Assembly (NCBI RefSeq): GCF_000520955.1
Contig: NZ_JACC01000013.1
Span: forward strand, 94,260 to 158,259
Direction of reading: 5' to 3'
Source of the DNA: Aquimarina pacifica
GTDB taxonomy: Bacteria > Bacteroidota > Bacteroidia > Flavobacteriales > Flavobacteriaceae
DNA length: 64,000 nt
Below are positions 8,885-16,895 of this stretch, one piece after another (position 1 is the stretch's first letter; each line of letters opens with the position of its first letter). Both the position numbers and the translations under genes were made by a program. The notes under the pieces were generated by a model. The model ran no database searches and was not told where the DNA came from. It saw only the letters and a program-made list of their open reading frames with translations.

Positions 8885-9379
8885 TTGAAAAAAATACTTC
8901 TACTTAGTGATACACATAGTTATGTTGATGATCGTATTTTACACTATGTATCAGAGGCCGACGAAGTCTGGCATGCAGGAGATATTGGTGACCTAAAAGT
9001 TACTGACTCTATAGCATCAATAAAGCCATTGCGCGCAGTATATGGTAATATCGATAATCATAAAATAAGGGCGACTTTTCCTTTGAACCAAAGATTTACG
9101 ATCGAAGATGTTTCTGTATGGATAACGCACATTGGGGGATACCCTCCAAAATATAATAACAATACTAGAGATGAGATTAAATCGAATCCTCCAAAACTAT
9201 TTATTTGCGGTCATTCTCATATTCTCAAAGTTATTCCTGATAAAAAAAATGGTGTTTTACATATGAATCCAGGTGCTGCAGGAAAACATGGGTTTCATAA
9301 AGTTAGAACAATGCTTAGATTTGAAGTAAATAATGGTTCTATAGATAATCTTGAAGTTATTGAATTAGGAAAAAAGTAG
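8885..9379 (+). CDS. Metallophosphoesterase, YfcE/MJ0936 family
   Basis: This small 164-residue phosphodiesterase carries all the metal-binding motifs of the YfcE-like calcineurin superfamily: DTHSYVD near residues 9-15, GDIGD near 33-37, GNID near 55-58 and GHSH near 113-116. Family members hydrolyse phosphodiesters in a Mn-dependent way and the natural substrate is generally unknown. The start is TTG at 8885, chosen because MKKILLLSDTHS is the expected family N-terminus and no ATG is available there. A TATTTTTG -7-like element at 8778-8785 precedes it. The gene ends at a strong bidirectional terminator shared with the converging DUF4293 gene. Confidence 0.92.
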   Translation: MKKILLLSDTHSYVDDRILHYVSEADEVWHAGDIGDLKVTDSIASIKPLRAVYGNIDNHKIRATFPLNQRFTIEDVSVWITHIGGYPPKYNNNTRDEIKSNPPKLFICGHSHILKVIPDKKNGVLHMNPGAAGKHGFHKVRTMLRFEVNNGSIDNLEVIELGKK

Positions 9380-9405
9380 TCCTAATTCATTACTTTTTTA
9401 ACAAA

Positions 9406-9440
9406 TAAAAAACCCGGAGTTTGCCAACTCCGGGTTTTTA
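9406..9440. terminator. Bidirectional terminator between phosphodiesterase and DUF4293 genes
   Basis: A stem with the core ACCCGGAGTT paired to AACTCCGGGT and a loop of about 4 nt is flanked by A5-6 on the left and T5 on the right. It can therefore stop transcripts in both directions between these convergent genes. Confidence 0.85.
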
Positions 9441-9468
9441 ACGCACTAATACTACTAAGATTTTAGGT

Positions 9469-9879
9469 TTATCGTAATCGATCAACAGATTTTACAAGAT
9501 TTTCATCCTTTTTAATAGCCTTATTGGCCATTACAACTAAAACGATAGAAATAATAGGGATGATCATCCCAATACCTTTCTCAGAAACTTGAGTTTCTCC
9601 AGATATCGTTAGTGACCAATAAACAAATACTCCTAGTAAAATAAAGTTTAATAAGATATTGATACGCCCCAATACAAATTGAAGCTTTCTATTTTTAAAT
9701 AAAAAAATGGACACCAAAGATAAGATTGCAGACCCTATAAATAATGCCAAAAGAAAAACCTCGTCTCTAACATAAAGTGCATCATTATTTTGCGTAAATG
9801 CATACGGAAAATAAATAAAAAGTACACCCGAGGCTAGAGCAGCTAATAAAAGATAGACAGTTTGAATTCTTTGTAACAT
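9469..9879 (-). CDS. DUF4293 family membrane protein
   Basis: This is a small membrane protein of about 136 residues with four hydrophobic helices. The family MLQRIQTVYLLLAALASG start is typical of DUF4293, a Bacteroidota family without known function. A longer reading frame open to 9969 would add 30 residues, but I prefer the ATG at 9879. The family begins with MLQRIQT, the extra residues resemble no family member, and a TATTTTTG promoter element (minus strand, 9902-9909) would lie inside the longer version. It is divergent from rho, a linkage seen in other Flavobacteria. Confidence 0.85.
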   Translation of the reverse strand: MLQRIQTVYLLLAALASGVLFIYFPYAFTQNNDALYVRDEVFLLALFIGSAILSLVSIFLFKNRKLQFVLGRINILLNFILLGVFVYWSLTISGETQVSEKGIGMIIPIISIVLVVMANKAIKKDENLVKSVDRLR

Positions 9880-9901
9880 CCCAATTTTTCTTATTGAAAC
9901 G

Positions 9902-9909
9902 CAAAAATA
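9902..9909 (-). promoter_or_regulatory. -7 promoter element (TATTTTTG) of the DUF4293 gene
   Basis: This fits TAnnTTTG and is 23 nt upstream of the preferred ATG at 9879. It supports the shorter gene model. The -33 element is not obvious. Confidence 0.45.
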
Positions 9910-9955
9910 AGAGTTTCTTTTTATAAATATGTGTAAAAAATTAAAAATAAAGTTG

Positions 9956-9998
9956 TATACTTGCATCACAAATCTGTAATCCTCTCAACTGAGGTTAC
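9956..9998 (+). promoter_or_regulatory. rho promoter element and leader hairpin
   Basis: TATACTTG at 9956-9963 resembles the -7 consensus with one mismatch. Just downstream, 9975-9998 can fold into a stem (GTAA and CCTC paired to GAGGTTAC, with one bulged T and a short TCAACT loop). It lies in the 113-nt leader ahead of the rho start and is not followed by a T-run, so it is not a terminator. Confidence 0.4.
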
Positions 9999-10076
9999 TT
10001 ATCCTCATAACATAATTTTCCTAGAATTCTTCTTTTGAAAATTTATACCTAAACGTAAATTATATAACAAATTTAA

Positions 10077-11780
10077 ATGTTAGAAATTTCTGAACTAAAA
10101 GCAAAAAAGCTTCCTGAATTGCAAGAAATTGCAAAAAATCTTAGCGTACCAAAATATCGTACCTTAAAAAAACTTGATTTGGTTTATCAAATACTTGACC
10201 ATCAAGCCACAAACCCTAGTGCTGTTGCAAAGAGCACTGCGAACACAACCACTGAGAAAACAGAAACTGAAAAACCAAAAGAAACTCGACCTCGCAGACC
10301 TCGTGCTCGTAAACCTGAAAATGCAGAAAATGCAACGGCGAATAAAGAAAATACAGCTCCGCCGCAAAATAAACCGACACAAAACAAACCTGCGCAACAA
10401 AACAAGGCACCTCAACAACAAAAAGCTCCCAGAGAAAATAAAGTAGAATCTCATACGCAAAACCCAAAAAACTCTGGTCCCAAAGCAAAAAACAACGAGA
10501 ACACCGACACAAAAAAACATCCGCAAAATAATAACGAGGATAAAAAGGACAATAGAAACAGAGGCAACGACAAAACCTCTCAAAATAAAAACCGCAATAA
10601 TAACAACAAAAAAGAAAACGGGAATAGAGATAATAGAAATCGCTACAAAGAACCTGATTTTGAGTTTGAAGCTATTATCGAGAGCGAAGGTGTATTAGAT
10701 ATTATGCAAGATGGGTACGGGTTTCTAAGATCTAGTGATTATAATTACCTTTCTTCTCCTGATGACATTTATGTTTCTCAATCACAGATAAGACTTTTTG
10801 GATTAAAAACCGGTGATACTGTCTTAGGACAAGTAAGGCCCCCTAAAGAAGGAGAAAAATATTTCCCTCTTATCAAGGTCAATAAAATCAACGGAATGGA
10901 CCCTCAGGTTGTTCGTGACAGAGTTTCTTTTGAACATTTAACTCCATTATTCCCGCAGGAAAAGTTTAAGTTAGCAGAACGACAAAGTACCATTTCTACA
11001 CGAATTATGGATCTTTTTGCACCTATAGGAAAAGGACAACGTGGTATGATCGTATCGCAACCAAAAACAGGTAAAACCATGTTACTAAAGGATGTAGCCA
11101 ATGCAATTGCTGCAAATCATCCTGAAGTATACCAAATGATTCTTCTTATAGATGAAAGACCTGAAGAAGTTACAGACATGCAGCGTAACGTAAAAGGAGA
11201 AGTAATCGCTTCAACATTTGACAAAGAAGCAAATGAACACGTTAAAGTCGCTAACATTGTATTAGAAAAAGCAAAAAGATTAGTAGAGTGCGGTCATGAT
11301 GTTGTCATCCTGTTGGATTCGATAACAAGATTAGCCAGAGCATATAATACTGTACAACCAGCAAGTGGTAAAATATTAAGTGGAGGAGTTGATGCAAACG
11401 CATTACACAAACCAAAACGATTCTTCGGAGCGGCACGTAATATAGAGAATGGTGGATCTTTATCCATTATTGCAACTGCTTTGACAGATACAGGATCTAA
11501 AATGGACGAAGTAATATTCGAAGAATTTAAAGGAACTGGTAATATGGAGCTGCAATTGGATCGAAGAATTGCAAACAAACGTATATTCCCTGCAATAGAC
11601 TTGATATCCAGTAGTACACGTCGTGATGATATCTTATTAGATGACACGACAATCCAACGTATGTGGATTATGCGTAAATATCTAGCCGACATGAACCCTG
11701 TAGAAGCTATGGAATTTATTAACCAACGCTTCAAGCAGACTAAAAATAATGATGAATTTCTTATCTCAATGAACGGATAA
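10077..11780 (+). CDS. rho: Transcription termination factor Rho with long disordered insertion
   Basis: Rho is the hexameric RNA helicase that ends transcription at unstructured C-rich RNA. It has 567 residues against about 420 in E. coli. The N-terminal helical Rho_N/SAP-like domain (1-45) is followed by a charged Asn/Lys/Gln/Pro-rich stretch of about 140 residues (60-200), absent from E. coli Rho. Next come the cold-shock-type RNA-binding domain (about 205-285) with GYGFLRS, and the ATPase core with Walker A QPKTGKTM near 328-335, Walker [17 protein letters not shown] and the Q-loop/R-loop region [21 protein letters not shown]. Such insertions are usual in Bacteroidota. The gene is monocistronic, with its own leader and terminator. 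Confidence 0.97.
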   Translation: MLEISELKAKKLPELQEIAKNLSVPKYRTLKKLDLVYQILDHQATNPSAVAKSTANTTTEKTETEKPKETRPRRPRARKPENAENATANKENTAPPQNKPTQNKPAQQNKAPQQQKAPRENKVESHTQNPKNSGPKAKNNENTDTKKHPQNNNEDKKDNRNRGNDKTSQNKNRNNNNKKENGNRDNRNRYKEPDFEFEAIIESEGVLDIMQDGYGFLRSSDYNYLSSPDDIYVSQSQIRLFGLKTGDTVLGQVRPPKEGEKYFPLIKVNKINGMDPQVVRDRVSFEHLTPLFPQEKFKLAERQSTISTRIMDLFAPIGKGQRGMIVSQPKTGKTMLLKDVANAIAANHPEVYQMILLIDERPEEVTDMQRNVKGEVIASTFDKEANEHVKVANIVLEKAKRLVECGHDVVILLDSITRLARAYNTVQPASGKILSGGVDANALHKPKRFFGAARNIENGGSLSIIATALTDTGSKMDEVIFEEFKGTGNMELQLDRRIANKRIFPAIDLISSSTRRDDILLDDTTIQRMWIMRKYLADMNPVEAMEFINQRFKQTKNNDEFLISMNG

Positions 11781-11806
11781 CGAAGTAAAAAAATCATATA
11801 CTTTAT

Positions 11807-11842
11807 AAAAAAAGGCGTTCGAAGAAATTCGACGCCTTTTTT
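11807..11842 (+). terminator. Rho-independent terminator of rho
   Basis: An AAAAAAGGCGT arm with a CGAA extension (one bulged T) pairs with TTCGACGCC and is followed by T6. It lies 27 nt after the rho stop codon. Confidence 0.8.
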
Positions 11843-11951
11843 ATTGTTATTTGTTTTTTGCAAAAGTAATCGACTACCCGTTTTACATAAAAATACCGTT
11901 AAAGAGTTAATAATTTTTGAGTAAAAATGTTTTTCAGAAATTGCCTATTTA

Positions 11952-11959
11952 TATATTTG
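11952..11959 (+). promoter_or_regulatory. Possible -7 element (TATATTTG) for the first pentein-fold gene
   Basis: An exact TAnnTTTG match about 50 nt ahead of the TTG start at 12009. The -33 element is not clear. Confidence 0.4.
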
Positions 11960-12008
11960 CTTAACTACTCAAACTAACAAATTATTTACACTTAAACACA
12001 TACAACTT

Positions 12009-12929
12009 TTGCAACTAAACATACAAAACGAAACATCAAGGCTGAGAGCCGTAATTCTAGGTACGGCATCAAGCGTGGGGCCTATGCCCAAAATTGAAGA
12101 TGCCTACGACCCAAAGTCGATTGAACACATAAAAGCAGGAACCTACCCTATAGAATCCGATATGATAGGCGAAATGGATGCCGTAGCCAAGGTTTTTGAA
12201 AAATATAACGTACGCGTATATCGTCCTAAAGTAATAGAAAATTACAATCAGATCTTCGCTAGAGATATCGCCTTGGTCATAGAAGACCAATTTATAACAT
12301 CTAATATCTTACCTCATAGAGAAAAAGAAATCAGCGCTATTCAACATGTAATTGATAAAATAGCTCCTGACAAAATCCAAAGAGCATCATCAAAGGATAT
12401 TCATTTTGAGGGAGGAGATATAATGATTCATAATGATCATATATTCATAGGGACATATAAAGGAAAAGATTACTCAGAATGTATCGTTGCGCGAACAAAT
12501 CTGAATGGTGTAGAATATATAAAATCTCTATTTCCGAATAAGACCATAAAAGAGTTTGACCTTAACAAATCAATGTTAGACCCAAAGGATAATGCTTTGC
12601 ACTTAGATTGTTGTTTTCAACCTGTAGGAAAAAACAAGGCCATTATTCATAAAGAGGGCTTTAGAAATCCTGATGATTACCAATTCCTGGTTTCCCTTTT
12701 CGGAAAAGACAACCTTTTTCATATTAACCGGGATGAGATGTATCATATGAATTCTAATATTTTTTCTATTTCTGAAGATATTGTAATTTCTGAAAAGAAT
12801 TTCTCTAGACTAAACAACTGGCTTAGAAGCCTTAACATTACAGTTGAAGAAGTACCTTATGCAGAAATTGCAAAACAAGAAGGGTTATTACGTTGCTCAA
12901 CAATACCACTAATACGAGACTCAAATTAA
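12009..12929 (+). CDS. Pentein-fold amidinotransferase/arginine-deiminase-like hydrolase
   Basis: This 306-residue protein belongs to the guanidino-group-modifying (pentein) superfamily, which includes arginine deiminase, dimethylarginine dimethylaminohydrolase and glycine amidinotransferase. Expected active-site elements are visible: FARDI near residue 88, EGGD near 137, the His in ALHLDCCFQ near 197 and a C-terminal Cys in GLLRCSTIPL near 297. The start is TTG at 12009, because no ATG gives the conserved LNIQNETSRLRAVILG opening. It lies 147 nt upstream of a second pentein gene of CtlX type, so the two may work in one arginine/citrulline route. The substrate is not certain: arginine, methylarginine and citrulline-like compounds are all possible. 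Confidence 0.85.
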   Translation: MQLNIQNETSRLRAVILGTASSVGPMPKIEDAYDPKSIEHIKAGTYPIESDMIGEMDAVAKVFEKYNVRVYRPKVIENYNQIFARDIALVIEDQFITSNILPHREKEISAIQHVIDKIAPDKIQRASSKDIHFEGGDIMIHNDHIFIGTYKGKDYSECIVARTNLNGVEYIKSLFPNKTIKEFDLNKSMLDPKDNALHLDCCFQPVGKNKAIIHKEGFRNPDDYQFLVSLFGKDNLFHINRDEMYHMNSNIFSISEDIVISEKNFSRLNNWLRSLNITVEEVPYAEIAKQEGLLRCSTIPLIRDSN

Positions 12930-12968
12930 TCCTAATACTTTGTAAAATCAAGAGTGGTATTTTTTTTC
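12902..12968 (+). terminator. Possible large-loop terminator overlapping the end of the pentein gene
   Basis: AATACCACT (12902-12910), inside the final codons, is the perfect reverse complement of AGTGGTATT (12953-12961), which runs into T8. The 9-bp stem encloses a loop of 42 nt, larger than usual. Confidence 0.4.
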
Positions 12969-13075
12969 TAAGTGCTATGGAAATGTATATTTTTTAAGAA
13001 AAATTAAAAAAGATCTAAAAAAACATTTGCAAATAGCATACAAATTATGATTTATTTCAACTTAAAAAACTGAAA

Positions 13076-14050
13076 ATGAATCTAAATAATAATATTATGA
13101 CATCAAGCATTCAAAATCGTCAAGTAACCAATACAATTATAATGATTCGCCCTATACAATTTAGGATGAATGAGCAAACTGCAGTAAATAATTATTACCA
13201 AAAAAATATTGATAACGTCCTAAATGTAAACGAAAAAGCACAACAAGAATTCGATCAATTTGTTAACACCTTAAAAGAAGTAGGCATACAGGTGATTGTA
13301 ATTGCTGACGATCCCAAAAATGACACTCCTGATTCTATTTTTCCGAACAACTGGGTATCCTTTCATGAAAATGGAGATATAGGACTTTACCCTATGTTTG
13401 CAAAAAATAGACGTAAAGAAAGAAGGCCCGAAGTACTTGACAAAATAGAAGCTTCAGGTTTCGAAATAAACAATATTGTTGACTATACAACTGCAGAAGA
13501 CGAAGAACTCTTTCTTGAAGGTACAGGTAGTTTAGTTCTTGATCGAACAAACAGAAAAGCGTACTGCGCATTATCACCACGAGCTCATGAAGACTTATTG
13601 ATAGAATTTTGTGAAGATTTTGAGTATACACCAGTTATTTTTAACGCCAATCAAACCGTCAACAACAAACGCTTGCCAATATATCACACCAATGTAATGA
13701 TGAGTATCGGCGAGACTTTTGCTATCATTTGTCTAGAATGTATCGATGATAAAAAAGAACGCAAAAATATCATTAGTCATTTAAAAAATGATGCCAAAGA
13801 AATTATTACAATTACCGAGCAGCAAGTTAATAATTTTGCTGGCAACATGCTTCAGGTTGTAGGTTTGGGAGATAAGCGTTATCTTGTGATGTCATCAGCA
13901 GCATTTAATAGCTTATCAAAGGAACAGATACACAAAATAGAGTCGCATTGCACTATCCTACATAGTGAATTAAGTACTATTGAAATGTTAGGAGGAGGTA
14001 GTGCTCGTTGTATGATGGCAGAGGTATTTCTTCCGAAGAAATTAGGTTAA
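13076..14050 (+). CDS. ctlX: Citrulline utilisation hydrolase CtlX-like (pentein superfamily)
   Basis: This 324-residue pentein-fold enzyme is of the CtlX type, associated in Bacteroidota and relatives with citrulline breakdown. Visible elements are the MIRPIQFRMNEQTAVNNYYQ opening, SIFPNNWVSFH near residue 89, FLEGTGSLVLDR near 145, a His in YHTNVMMSIG near 204 and the C-terminal catalytic Cys in GGGSARCMMAEVFLP near 308. The ATG at 13076 gives a seven-residue leader before a second ATG at 13097, and either could be the start. The gene follows the other pentein gene on the same strand. The assignment to citrulline rests on family resemblance only. Confidence 0.85.
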   Translation: MNLNNNIMTSSIQNRQVTNTIIMIRPIQFRMNEQTAVNNYYQKNIDNVLNVNEKAQQEFDQFVNTLKEVGIQVIVIADDPKNDTPDSIFPNNWVSFHENGDIGLYPMFAKNRRKERRPEVLDKIEASGFEINNIVDYTTAEDEELFLEGTGSLVLDRTNRKAYCALSPRAHEDLLIEFCEDFEYTPVIFNANQTVNNKRLPIYHTNVMMSIGETFAIICLECIDDKKERKNIISHLKNDAKEIITITEQQVNNFAGNMLQVVGLGDKRYLVMSSAAFNSLSKEQIHKIESHCTILHSELSTIEMLGGGSARCMMAEVFLPKKLG

Positions 14051-14098
14051 GAACTACCAAGAAATGAGAATTATTTCTGTAATAATATAAAAAACCAG

Positions 14099-14118
14099 AT
14101 TTCATTATAACATGAAAT
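14099..14118. promoter_or_regulatory. Inverted repeat, likely operator of the Rrf2 gene
   Basis: ATTTCAT, a 6-nt spacer, then ATGAAAT forms a perfect 7-bp dyad that ends 9 nt before the Rrf2-family start codon. Rrf2 regulators commonly repress their own gene from such dyads. Confidence 0.5.
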
Positions 14119-14127
14119 TTATACCAT

Positions 14128-14538
14128 ATGCTTTCAAAAAAAACTAAATATGGCTTAAAGGCACTTACCTATATTGCACGAAAAAAGTGTGAACATCCTG
14201 TATTAATATCTGAGATTGCAGATCAAGAAAATATATCGCAAAAATTTTTGGAGAGTATATTGTTAACTTTAAAAAAAACAGGGTTTCTAGGTTCAAAAAA
14301 AGGCAAAGGAGGAGGATACTATCTTATCAAAGATCCAGAAAACATTACCATGGCGTCGGTTATGAGAGTTTTAGAAGGCCCCATTGCAATGGTACCTTGT
14401 GTCAGTCTTAATTTTTATGAAAAATGTGATGACTGCCCTGATGAAGGTCAGTGCGCTGTACATAGCATTATGATAGAAGTTAGAGACAATACATTAAAGG
14501 TGCTAGAAAATAAAACGCTATCAGATTTTATTGATTAA
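14128..14538 (+). CDS. Rrf2 family transcriptional regulator
   Basis: This 136-residue DNA-binding protein has an N-terminal winged helix (MLSKKTKYGLKALTYIARK, then the recognition region ENISQKFLESILLTLKKTGFLGSKKGKGGGYYL). The cysteine cluster PCVSLNFYEKCDDCPDEGQC near residues 90-110 supplies four cysteines, a spacing compatible with the iron-sulfur-binding Rrf2 members such as IscR, NsrR and CymR-like proteins. It could therefore sense iron-sulfur status, nitric oxide or redox state, but which one cannot be read off. A palindrome just upstream may be its own operator. It is followed by a convergent lipoprotein gene. Confidence 0.92.
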   Translation: MLSKKTKYGLKALTYIARKKCEHPVLISEIADQENISQKFLESILLTLKKTGFLGSKKGKGGGYYLIKDPENITMASVMRVLEGPIAMVPCVSLNFYEKCDDCPDEGQCAVHSIMIEVRDNTLKVLENKTLSDFID

Positions 14539-14552
14539 AAATCATCCTTCTA

Positions 14553-15188
14553 TTATTCGATTATTCTCTTATATTTATACGGACCATTAATTTTTCCCAA
14601 AACCTGTTTCCCTTTACGGTTGTATCCTCGAATCCAAACCGAGATATTGTCTTTACTTACGACAAAGTTACTTTTAATATAATCAATATAATCTATGCGA
14701 CTTGAGCATGAATGATTATCAGTTTTCCCAAAATATATAGTAGAGGTCTTTTTTTTGAAATACACAACACACCCTTCTCTCGTTTCTAGCAAATCTATAT
14801 CTAGCGTATCAAAAGCTTTTGTATCATAAAAACTTCCCAAATATTTTTTCGCATCTGGGATCGTATAATTTGTACTTGTAAATGTTAGTGAGTCTAGTCT
14901 CTGGTAATTAATAATTCTTTGACTCTGAACACTCTCCTCGTTTTCTGCTTCTGATAGCTCAGAATATACCCAATACGACGGCTTATCTTTCCAAATTCTA
15001 GTATTTTTCAATTTCAAATGTGCAAACCCCGTATCTATTTTCGACTGTTTCTCATTAGAAAATTCACCTACCATTAAAGATACCAATTCATGTAATTCAG
15101 GATCTTTTACATGCGGAGAAGAACAAGCCGAAAGAAGCAGAAAAACTAAAACAATTCGTAAAAGTTTAAGCATCCCATTTTTTATCAA
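14553..15188 (-). CDS. Lipoprotein of unknown function
   Basis: The 211-residue product starts with a lipoprotein signal (MLKLLRIVLVFLLLSACSS, with Cys22 of the longer form as the lipid-anchored residue), so it is probably attached to a periplasm-facing membrane. The mature part is a mixed, charged, beta-rich protein with many Lys, Ser and Tyr residues, including a YFGKTDNHSCSSRIDYIDYIKSN-like region near 155-175. I do not recognise a family. An internal ATG six codons in (at 15173) may be the true start. It is convergent with the Rrf2 gene and downstream of, on the same strand as, the SDR-DUF2867 gene. Confidence 0.75.
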   Translation of the reverse strand: MIKNGMLKLLRIVLVFLLLSACSSPHVKDPELHELVSLMVGEFSNEKQSKIDTGFAHLKLKNTRIWKDKPSYWVYSELSEAENEESVQSQRIINYQRLDSLTFTSTNYTIPDAKKYLGSFYDTKAFDTLDIDLLETREGCVVYFKKKTSTIYFGKTDNHSCSSRIDYIDYIKSNFVVSKDNISVWIRGYNRKGKQVLGKINGPYKYKRIIE

Positions 15189-15250
15189 ATATACTAAAAA
15201 AATGTAATTCGCCGATAAAACCTAACGTTTTATCCTAGTAAAAACTCTTT

Positions 15251-16678
15251 TTATATAGCAATTTTTTTAATCATCCCTCCAAAAATAAAATAATGAAAAG
15301 GAACCATAGCATACCAATATAACCTCCCCCAAATACCTCTTGGCCTAAAAGTAGCCGTTTGATGTAATACATTGTTTTCATCGATATCAAATTCGAGCCA
15401 AGCCTCTCCCGGCACACGCATTTCTGCAAAAAGCAACAAACGCTTGTTATTCTTGTCTGCCACTAATACTCTCCAAAAATCTAAAGCATCTCCCGAAAAA
15501 ATTTCATTCGGATGTGTTCTTCCCCGTCTCAAGCCTACTCCGCCAAAAAACTTATCAAAATATCCTCTAATTTTCCATAACCAATTACCGTAGTACCAAC
15601 CTGCATCTCCACCTATAGCCCATATACGGTTAATAGCATTCTCAGGATTTACAACCCTTATCTTTTTTTGATCCTTAAAACACCCACGCTTTGGTACTGT
15701 GACATATTTTTGAATATCTTGTTTAAATCGTCCACTAACCATTGAATCTTTCCAGCTAGAGACCACTTGATTTTGCTCAATTTTTATAAATGCCAGTTCA
15801 AGTGATTTAACATAGTTCATAGGTCTTATCCCTAACATTTCCTGAAGCCGAACATCCTTTGCAATCACCGGTATGCTCATACTATCTACCAAATTTAACG
15901 CTAGTTTATACGAGGTTGATGTTACAAAATACAACCAATATGACGATAACTTTGGTGTCATAATTGGCAATGTAATTATATATAATTTAATCTCTCTTAC
16001 CTTGGCATATAGACTAAGCATCTCCTTGTAAGTAAGAATATCCGGACCACTAATATCGTAAGATTCATTGTAACAATTTGTATTTCCTAACACCCCAGTC
16101 ATGAACGTAAGTACATCCCGAATCGCTATGGGTTGTGTCTTTGTATTTACCCATTTCGGGGTCACCATAATAGGCAGTTTTTCGCAAAGATCTCGAATAA
16201 TCTCAAAAGAAGAGCTCCCAGAACCAACAATAACTCCGGATCTAAGCACCGTAAGATTATAACTTCCTTTATATAAAGTTTCCTCTACATTTTTTCGAGA
16301 CCATAAATGCTTAGAAAGATTTTTTTCGTTTACAATACCACTTAGATAGATAACCTGTTGCACCTGTGTTTCCTGCAGATATACATTAAAATTATGAGCA
16401 GCTATTTCTTCCTTTTTATCAAAATCAGTAGTCGATGAGCTCATAGAATGAATCAAATAATAAGCAGCATCTATATCTTTTGGTATTAGATCTAAATTAG
16501 GTTGTGCCAAAAAATCTATCTCTATAACCGTAATCCTACTTCTTGTTTCTTTATCTACAGAAAGCCTTTTTTCATCTCTTACACAGCATATTACTTCATG
16601 TCCAGCATTTATTAATAACGGTAATAATCGCATTCCTATATATCCATTCGTTCCAGTAAGAAGTATCTTCATTATCAC
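15251..16678 (-). CDS. SDR-family NAD(P)-binding protein with DUF2867 domain
   Basis: This 475-residue protein has an N-terminal extended SDR Rossmann domain (about 3-290) with the nucleotide-binding motif TGTNGYIGMRLL near residue 9. The middle contains AYYLIHSM and LRSGVIVGSGSSSFEI, as in NmrA/complex I-type SDRs. The C-terminal third (about 320-475) is DUF2867, with landmarks GDAGWYYGNWLWKIRG, LRRGRTHP, GDALDFWRVL and the final RGIWGRLYWYAMVPFHYFIF. The fusion is well known in Bacteroidota and Proteobacteria but has no defined substrate. The gene is divergent from argS, and a strong palindrome lies in the shared upstream region. A second ATG two codons in is possible. Confidence 0.9.
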   Translation of the reverse strand: MIMKILLTGTNGYIGMRLLPLLINAGHEVICCVRDEKRLSVDKETRSRITVIEIDFLAQPNLDLIPKDIDAAYYLIHSMSSSTTDFDKKEEIAAHNFNVYLQETQVQQVIYLSGIVNEKNLSKHLWSRKNVEETLYKGSYNLTVLRSGVIVGSGSSSFEIIRDLCEKLPIMVTPKWVNTKTQPIAIRDVLTFMTGVLGNTNCYNESYDISGPDILTYKEMLSLYAKVREIKLYIITLPIMTPKLSSYWLYFVTSTSYKLALNLVDSMSIPVIAKDVRLQEMLGIRPMNYVKSLELAFIKIEQNQVVSSWKDSMVSGRFKQDIQKYVTVPKRGCFKDQKKIRVVNPENAINRIWAIGGDAGWYYGNWLWKIRGYFDKFFGGVGLRRGRTHPNEIFSGDALDFWRVLVADKNNKRLLLFAEMRVPGEAWLEFDIDENNVLHQTATFRPRGIWGRLYWYAMVPFHYFIFGGMIKKIAI

Positions 16679-16765
16679 AAGTTTTAGATAATCAAAAATT
16701 TATAGCAGTTACTAAACATATCGGTTCAATAAAAAAGAAGAATACTTAGCCGTAGCTTTATAACT

Positions 16766-16812
16766 TAGTAGTCACGATATTTTACTCACTTGCAAGTGAG
16801 CTACTATTTTTT
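16766..16812. promoter_or_regulatory. Palindrome with outer stem between SDR gene and argS
   Basis: CTCACTTGCAAGTGAG (16785-16800) is a perfect 16-bp palindrome. It is nested between TAGTAG (16766-16771) and CTACTA (16801-16806) and is followed on the plus strand by T6. It lies 107-122 nt upstream of the SDR start. It could be an operator for a dimeric regulator or a hairpin. No plus-strand gene upstream would need a terminator here. Confidence 0.5.
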
Positions 16813-16868
16813 ATTTACAATATACTGAAATGATGCCAAAACAGGAATACCAACTCTGTAATTTCTAT

Positions 16869-16876
16869 TATCTTTG
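16869..16876 (+). promoter_or_regulatory. -7 promoter element (TATCTTTG) of argS
   Basis: An exact TAnnTTTG match 19 nt before the ATG at 16896. The expected -33 TTG is not clearly present. Confidence 0.5.
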
Positions 16877-16895
16877 CTGCTTAATTTTTTAGAAC

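Noticed and set aside
10164..10583. Several overlapping antisense and alternate-frame open frames across the low-complexity part of rho
   Set aside because: They are shadows created by the repetitive Lys/Asn/Gln codons of the Rho insertion. They have no family resemblance and their predicted products are strings of Phe/Leu/Arg/Cys.
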